This document shows, in pieces, positions 59,263 through 64,000 of a stretch of DNA of 64,000 bases (position 1 is its first letter; each line of letters starts with the position of its first letter). The DNA lies in the NCBI GenBank assembly GCA_946530965.1, contig CAMNAK010000002.1, positions 62,001 to 126,000 on the forward strand, in the 5' to 3' direction. Under the pieces are notes generated by a model that worked only from the letters and a program-made list of their open reading frames with translations, searched no databases and was not told the origin of the DNA. A program made the translations under genes and the position numbers. This DNA comes from an uncultured Candidatus Saccharibacteria bacterium (GTDB lineage: Bacteria > Patescibacteriota > Saccharimonadia > Saccharimonadales > Saccharimonadaceae).

Positions 59263-59880
59263 CTATTTCTTGCAACTTAGGATAGCTTCGATATCGTAAT
59301 CCGTTTTGCCGTATGGATCTTTTGGCTTGACTACAATCTTTGTCTCAGTAGAGCTACAACCACCTTCTTGGCCTAGGTTGAACTCCTTAATAATATCGGC
59401 ATTAACCTCTGCGTTATATCTAGAAAGATTATCCAAATCTACCTTGATACCAATATCCTTAAAGCGAGACAAGATATCTGCACGCTTGCTCTCTTCGAAG
59501 CCGTCATAGTAGAAATTCTCGTACCAATCGCGCCCCATCTTGATAAGCGAATTAGATAACTTTTCTTCTTTGTTACCATTTAGCATAAAGAAAGCAACCA
59601 CGATACCTACAACCAAAACAGCTGCTGCGCCAGCAATAATGAATAATTTCTTCTTGGACTGGAAGATGTTTTCACCTCTGTCTAAATCGTCTTTGTTCTG
59701 AGAAGAAGCAACTCTTACGGCCTTTTCTGATTCACCTTCAATCTTCTTAGCTGGTGCTGATCTACGATTCCATCCAGGACGAAATACGGAAGTGCCAGCA
59801 GATTCACTGTCGTTAGCTGCCAATTTTGCCTTTGACTCCACCCCTTTGTCGGAATTGACTTTTTTCCGATTAAACTCCAT
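59263..59880 (-). CDS. Single-pass membrane protein, unknown
   Basis: 205 residues. A basic, Ser/Ala-rich cytoplasmic half (residues 1-75), one membrane helix (KLFIIAGAAAVLVVGIVVAFFML) and an extracellular domain of about 100 residues (MGRDWYENFYYDGFEESKRADI) with two cysteines near the end. The family is not recognised. RBS AGGAGG precedes the ATG. Confidence 0.75.
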   Translation of the reverse strand: MEFNRKKVNSDKGVESKAKLAANDSESAGTSVFRPGWNRRSAPAKKIEGESEKAVRVASSQNKDDLDRGENIFQSKKKLFIIAGAAAVLVVGIVVAFFMLNGNKEEKLSNSLIKMGRDWYENFYYDGFEESKRADILSRFKDIGIKVDLDNLSRYNAEVNADIIKEFNLGQEGGCSSTETKIVVKPKDPYGKTDYDIEAILSCKK

Positions 59881-59996
59881 TTAACCTCCTGATTGAGACA
59901 ATTATACCATATCCGTTATAGCAAGCACCATAGGATGCCACTCCCTACGCGCGCGATATGCCATGCTTCAAACGACATTTTTAAGCTATCTAAAAG

Positions 59997-60062
59997 TTTT
60001 CCACAAGTCATAGAGTTTTCCACAGGATTCTGACTTTTCCACAATCCAAAAGCATTTCCACA
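59997..60062 (+). repeat. Four TTTTCCACA boxes at 19 bp spacing
   Basis: Copies start at 59997, 60016, 60035 and 60054 (the last reads ATTTCCACA). Each differs from the DnaA-box consensus TTATCCACA by one base (the last by two). Same strand and exact spacing. Could be DnaA or another regulator's binding array. Confidence 0.7.
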
Positions 60063-60182
60063 ACCAAAATATATCACTGCAAGCATAAATCCTATTCTGC
60101 GCCAATTTGCAATTCGGCAAAAATGTTTCAAAAAACTAACAGATCACAAAGCTACTTTTCACAATCATTTTGCTAGATTACA

Positions 60183-60211
60183 AAAAATATGTCCAAAATA
60201 GACATATTTTT
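60183..60211 (-). terminator. Terminator after RhuM-like gene
   Basis: AAAAATATGTC/GACATATTTTT palindromic stem, with a T-run on the minus strand. Confidence 0.7.
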
Positions 60212-60231
60212 CAGATTAGTCAAAACTGCCC

Positions 60232-60561
60232 CTATTCCGCAATCCGAACCATCGAGAAGCGCTTCATCCTAGAAGCAATCGACTCGCCCCTGAGGCGTCT
60301 ATACACTTCCCTGGCCGTATCGTTATGAATATGCTTCGCAACCAATTCCAAAAGCACACTATGGTAATATTTCTGGCTACAGCCACGAAGACGAATCGTG
60401 TCGCGACTCCACTTATTTTTCTTCACAAAGACCTTATTATAATCTTCATGCTTCTTGAGAATATTACGAATATGAACTGAAATATTTTGCTGACTCGTAC
60501 CAAGAATTCTAGCCATTGCTTTCTGAGTCAGCCATGTATTGAACCCTAAATAATCTTCCAT
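60232..60561 (-). CDS. RhuM-like / phage-antirepressor-like DNA-binding small protein
   Basis: 109 residues. The block WLTQKAMARILGTSQQNISV followed by HIRNIL resembles the N-terminal wHTH of the RhuM family ('LTQxQxAxLFxxxxxxIxxHIxNI'), followed by KWSRDTIRLRGCSQKYYHSVLLEL. The rest of RhuM is absent. The role is unknown; it lies between the TTTTCCACA array and dnaE. The start is ATG with no strong SD. Confidence 0.6.
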   Translation of the reverse strand: MEDYLGFNTWLTQKAMARILGTSQQNISVHIRNILKKHEDYNKVFVKKNKWSRDTIRLRGCSQKYYHSVLLELVAKHIHNDTAREVYRRLRGESIASRMKRFSMVRIAE

Positions 60562-60685
60562 GAACAGAAGTTACGCTATTTACTTTTATTCTTCAAGCAT
60601 AAGCAAAGTCCATCCCTATAACCCTATTTCCAAAACCGACAAAAACCACGCAAAAACCTCCATCAATACTCAGTCATTTACAAAT

Positions 60686-60718
60686 AAAAAGTGACTTGGC
60701 CTAAACCAAGTCACTTAA
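60686..60718. terminator. Terminator after dnaE
   Basis: AAGTGACTTGG/CCAAGTCACTT perfect hairpin, T-run on the minus strand. Confidence 0.8.
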
Positions 60719-60723
60719 ATTCG

Positions 60724-63700
60724 TTATTTTACAACAACGCCATTCGAACCAAAGATCTTAATTAATCCGCTCACTAACTCTTCGTTCGGCTCACACTTGA
60801 ATGGCATACGCATTGCTTTCTTCTCTGGCCCGATCACGAGAATAACTTCGGACAAACCTGGGCAGTTCTTACAAGCCGCTTTTAGTTTCATCAGAGCGTC
60901 AGTATCCGACGGATCGTTGACCCTAACAAAGACCTTCGTCTGCTTCACTGGCTTATACAAATTCTGACTTTCAGAAGTCCTAAAATGCGTTACTGGCTTA
61001 TCGCCGCCACCACGCCTTGGGCCACCACCGCCACCGCCAGAGCGTTTTGGCGCAGAACCAGAAGGTTTCTTTTCTTTAGAATCGTCAGACTTATTATCCC
61101 CTTCGCCTTCCTTCTTTTCTTTCTTCGGCCAGCGAGGCTCCTGCTTTACGGCCTTTGTTGGGACCTCAAGTTTCGCACCGGTCGACTCGTAGGCATCCAG
61201 CTCTTCATCCGTAACAACCTCAATCTCCGAAGCATTAACCTTCGCCTCGTCCGTCATATTACCATCACGGTCCGTAGCATTAACCTTGCCCGTAACCTTA
61301 ATAACCGTATCAACAGCAAGCAAAGTTCCAACCGATTCATAAGTCCTCGGGAAGACAATAACTTCCATTTCGCCCATCTTATCCTCGATCTTTACGAAGG
61401 CCATCTTGGAGCCACTCTTCGTCACAATCGTACGAAGCGCCGTAATGATGCCACCAACAATCACCGTCGCGCCATCAATCGTCGGCTTGATTTCGGACGT
61501 TGGCATACACTGCTCCTCGAAGTACTTATCATACTTATCCAATGGATGTGCGGAAATATACAAGCCCATAAGCTCACGCTCCCAAAGCAACATTTCCTTA
61601 TCAGTATACTGTGCTGGAGCTTTCTTAATCTCTGGCGTTGGAATCTCGGCTGCATCACCCATCATGCCAAACAAATCTGTCTGGCCGGTGTTTGCATCTT
61701 TCTGACATTTGTTCGCATAACCCTGAATCGCTTCCAAGTTGTAAAGCAAATCCGAGCGCGTATAGCCAAAGCTATCAAACACACCACACTTAATCGAAGA
61801 TTCCCAGCTCTTCTTGTTAAACTTCGTCGCAGGAACACGCTTAGCAAAATCAAAAATCGTTTCGAACTTGCCGTTCGCATCACGCTCGGCGATTACATCT
61901 TCTGCAAGAGCTTTACCCATACCCTTAATCGCGGCAAGACCAAAGCGAATTGTCTTTGTCTGGCCCACAATACCAAAGTCCGCATAAGATTCGTTAATAT
62001 CTGGACCAAGTACCTTCATGCCCATGCGCTTACATTCAGTCATCTCAATCGTAAGACGTTCCGTCCAGCGCATATCTGAAGTCATCAAAGCTGCCATGTA
62101 GGCATCTGGATAGTGAGTCTTTAGCCAAGCTGTCCAATAAGCCACCAAAGCATAGCAAGCCGCGTGAGATTTATTAAAACAGTAGTTAGCGAATTCTAGA
62201 AGCTGATCCCAGAACGTATTCGCAATTTCCTCTGTTGCGCCACCAATCTTAACCGCACCCTCAATAAACTGCGGCTTAACCTTGTTCATAAGGTCGATTT
62301 TCTTCTTACCCACAGCCTTACGCAAAGTATCTGCCTGACCACCGGTAAAGCCACACCATTCCTTCGACGCCTGCATGAACTGTTCCTGGTAAATCAAAAT
62401 ACCATAGGTACTCTTCAACGAGTTCTCAAGACCAGGATGGAGATAAGTAATCGGCTCTTCGCCATGACGACGCTTAATGAAGCTCGGGATAAACTGCATC
62501 GGGCCTGGGCGATAAAGCGCGTTCATAGCAATCAAATCCGCAAACTCAGTTGGCTTGAGCTCACGCAAATATTTCTTCATGCCACCAGATTCAAACTGGA
62601 AGACACCTGTCGTATCGCCACGTTGGAATAATTTGTAAACTTCTGGGTCGTCGGTCTTCAAGTCATTCATCACAATGACTTGCTTATATACCTTCTTGAT
62701 CATACGCAAAGCTTGCTGAATAACAGAAAGGTTAGATAGACCCAAAAAGTCCATCTTAAGAAGGCCGATTTCCTCTACTGTCGGGCCAGGATACTGCGTT
62801 GTTAGCGGACCCTTGGCCGAAACTTCCATCGGCATATACTTCACAATATCGTCAGGCGCAATAACCACACCACAAGCGTGCACACCGTGGCCACGAATTG
62901 TACCCTCTAGACGCATTGCAAGGTCAATCACTTCCTTACAGGTTGGATTATTTTCGTACTCGGTCTTAAGATCGCCTTCTTTAATAGCATCCTTTAGCTT
63001 TACGGCATGGCCCATAATTGGATCCGGTACAAGTTTTGCAATTCTATCCGCCTCGGCATAAGGCACATCAAGCACGCGCGCAACATCACGCACGGCGTTC
63101 TTGGACATCATCTTACCAAATGTAACAATATTGGCCACACGAGGTTTACCATACTTTTCCGTACAGTATTCAATAACCTCATCACGGCGCGTATCCTGAA
63201 TATCGGTATCAATATCCGGCATCGAGATACGATCAGGGTTCAAGAAACGCTCAAAGAGTAGATCATAATCTAGCGGATTCACCTCTGTAATATGAATTGC
63301 ATAAGCTAGCAAAGCACCTGCCGCCGAACCACGCCCTGGACCATAAATAATACCCTGGCGCTTACCCCAGTTAATAAAGTCCTGAACAATCAAGAAGTAA
63401 CCGTTGTAACCCATGTTATCTACAACGCTTAGCTCGTAATCGATACGCTCAATCACTTCTGGTGGAAGCTGTGGACGAATCTCCTCGACACTATGATTCA
63501 ACGCTTCTTCTGGCGTATAGATTTTGTAACGCTCGGCAAGACCGCGGAAAACCATATCATCAAGGTATTCCTTCTCCGTCTGACCAGTATCGATTGGAAA
63601 CTTTGGAATCAAAATACGCCCAAGCTCAAACTTCGCCGTACAGCGCTCAGCAATAATACGCGTATTAATCACAGCCTCTGGACAAGTTTTACCCCAACGA

Positions 63701-64000
63701 GAAATAACATCTTCTGGCGGAATAACATTAAGCTGAAAGTTAGACAAACTCATACGGTTCGTATCAGACAGCTTTGAACCCGTGCCAATACAAAGCAAAG
63801 CCTCGTGCGCCGGTTCGTCCTCTACCTTCAAATAGTGAGCATCGCAAGTAACAACTACCGGAATTTTATACTCTTTCGAAAACTCTAGTAGCTGCTGGTT
63901 TACCTTATTTTGTTCATCCCAATGCGTTGGCGAATCTGGGTGACCATGATCTTGAACCTCCAAGTAGAAACGATCCTGATAAACCGAGTGATACCACTCA
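60724..64000 (-). CDS. dnaE: DNA polymerase III alpha subunit (runs off right edge)
   Basis: At least 1,092 codons; the frame stays open to the window edge (EWYHSVYQDRFYLEVQDHGH), so the track start at 63963 is internal and the PHP domain start is outside. The palm has FERFLNPDRISMPDIDTDI with the catalytic aspartates, and the finger region has TGVFQFESGGMKKYLRELKP. The OB-fold is near KMAFVKIEDKMGEMEVIVFPR. Between the OB-fold and the last 90 residues is a disordered K/E/S/G linker with GGGGGGPRRGGG. The last domain ends FGSNGVVVK. Catalytic core replicative polymerase. Confidence 0.95.
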   Translation of the reverse strand, partial: EWYHSVYQDRFYLEVQDHGHPDSPTHWDEQNKVNQQLLEFSKEYKIPVVVTCDAHYLKVEDEPAHEALLCIGTGSKLSDTNRMSLSNFQLNVIPPEDVISRWGKTCPEAVINTRIIAERCTAKFELGRILIPKFPIDTGQTEKEYLDDMVFRGLAERYKIYTPEEALNHSVEEIRPQLPPEVIERIDYELSVVDNMGYNGYFLIVQDFINWGKRQGIIYGPGRGSAAGALLAYAIHITEVNPLDYDLLFERFLNPDRISMPDIDTDIQDTRRDEVIEYCTEKYGKPRVANIVTFGKMMSKNAVRDVARVLDVPYAEADRIAKLVPDPIMGHAVKLKDAIKEGDLKTEYENNPTCKEVIDLAMRLEGTIRGHGVHACGVVIAPDDIVKYMPMEVSAKGPLTTQYPGPTVEEIGLLKMDFLGLSNLSVIQQALRMIKKVYKQVIVMNDLKTDDPEVYKLFQRGDTTGVFQFESGGMKKYLRELKPTEFADLIAMNALYRPGPMQFIPSFIKRRHGEEPITYLHPGLENSLKSTYGILIYQEQFMQASKEWCGFTGGQADTLRKAVGKKKIDLMNKVKPQFIEGAVKIGGATEEIANTFWDQLLEFANYCFNKSHAACYALVAYWTAWLKTHYPDAYMAALMTSDMRWTERLTIEMTECKRMGMKVLGPDINESYADFGIVGQTKTIRFGLAAIKGMGKALAEDVIAERDANGKFETIFDFAKRVPATKFNKKSWESSIKCGVFDSFGYTRSDLLYNLEAIQGYANKCQKDANTGQTDLFGMMGDAAEIPTPEIKKAPAQYTDKEMLLWERELMGLYISAHPLDKYDKYFEEQCMPTSEIKPTIDGATVIVGGIITALRTIVTKSGSKMAFVKIEDKMGEMEVIVFPRTYESVGTLLAVDTVIKVTGKVNATDRDGNMTDEAKVNASEIEVVTDEELDAYESTGAKLEVPTKAVKQEPRWPKKEKKEGEGDNKSDDSKEKKPSGSAPKRSGGGGGGPRRGGGDKPVTHFRTSESQNLYKPVKQTKVFVRVNDPSDTDALMKLKAACKNCPGLSEVILVIGPEKKAMRMPFKCEPNEELVSGLIKIFGSNGVVVK

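Larger units (their letters stand above)
59881..60231. other. Gene-free spacer with DnaA-box-like iterons
   Basis: No supported gene. It contains four TTTTCCACA-type boxes at exact 19 bp spacing (59997-60062), an AT-rich tract after them, and a terminator hairpin for the neighbouring small gene. The 71 aa minus-strand track ORF here has no coding signs. Confidence 0.6.

Noticed and set aside
59916-60131. 71 aa minus-strand ORF over the iterons
   Set aside because: The frame crosses the exact repeats and has no start context; better explained as a binding array.
60985-62079. 364 aa plus-strand ORF
   Set aside because: Exactly antisense to the well-supported dnaE; basic, repetitive composition typical of a shadow frame.

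Overview
The window looks like a chromosomal segment of a Patescibacteria/CPR organism, most likely Candidatus Saccharibacteria (TM7). This is inferred from dense small genes, a PilM/N/O/B type IV pilus locus without general biosynthesis genes, large CnaB/BspA-like surface proteins, many lineage-only small proteins, leaderless housekeeping genes with extended -10 boxes, and moderate GC. The standard genetic code fits every gene read. No 16S gene is present, so the phylum call is an inference.

Layout. 1-7.3 kb: 5' end of dnaG (left edge), a membrane protein, an mscL-orn-mmcQ operon, a DUF2625 protein, argS, two tandem candidate small RNAs on the plus strand, and pyrG. 7.4-14.2 kb: a metallophosphoesterase and two paralogous surface adhesins with a tRNA-Arg(UCG) between them; the second adhesin lies between 68-70 bp direct repeats. 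14.2-19.4 kb: an accessory island with a C5-cytosine methyltransferase, a divergent unknown protein (possible restriction partner), repeated AT/GC motifs, a small protein, and a large serine recombinase whose 3' end runs into a tRNA-Arg(UCU). 19.6-28.7 kb: lineage-specific genes with full sigma70 promoters and structured leaders (one with a possible SD-sequestering switch), interleaved with tyrS, a phosphomannomutase-like HAD protein, tpiA and tRNA-His/tRNA-Gly. 28.8-34.2 kb: pilM-pilN-pilO-(136 aa)-pilB. 34.2-44.7 kb: ychF, Nudix, HAD, XRE/DUF4097 pair, an NrdD-tail-like protein under a predicted NrdR operator, a MYG1-family protein, and queA/Lgt-like/tgt. 44.8-54.6 kb: a third surface protein, an AI-2E family transporter, cysS, and an operon of one SPFH protein with two zinc-ribbon membrane proteins, resembling Bacillus YdjI/YdjG/YdjH. 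54.7-64 kb: ppa, a gap-rpiB-rpe-pfkB-LOG operon, a membrane protein, four TTTTCCACA boxes at exact 19 bp spacing, a RhuM-like DNA-binding protein, and dnaE (right edge).

How it fits together. Central carbon genes (tpiA, gap, rpiB, rpe, pfkB kinase), salvage-style nucleotide genes, queuosine insertion (queA, tgt), pili and surface adhesins match a host-attached episymbiont. The three large adhesins share an unusual C-terminal P-D-T-x-D-K plus hydrophobic plus basic tail that looks like a variant sorting signal. Two zinc sites normally found in DnaG and PilB are lost, while zinc ribbons in the SPFH operon and in Tgt are kept.
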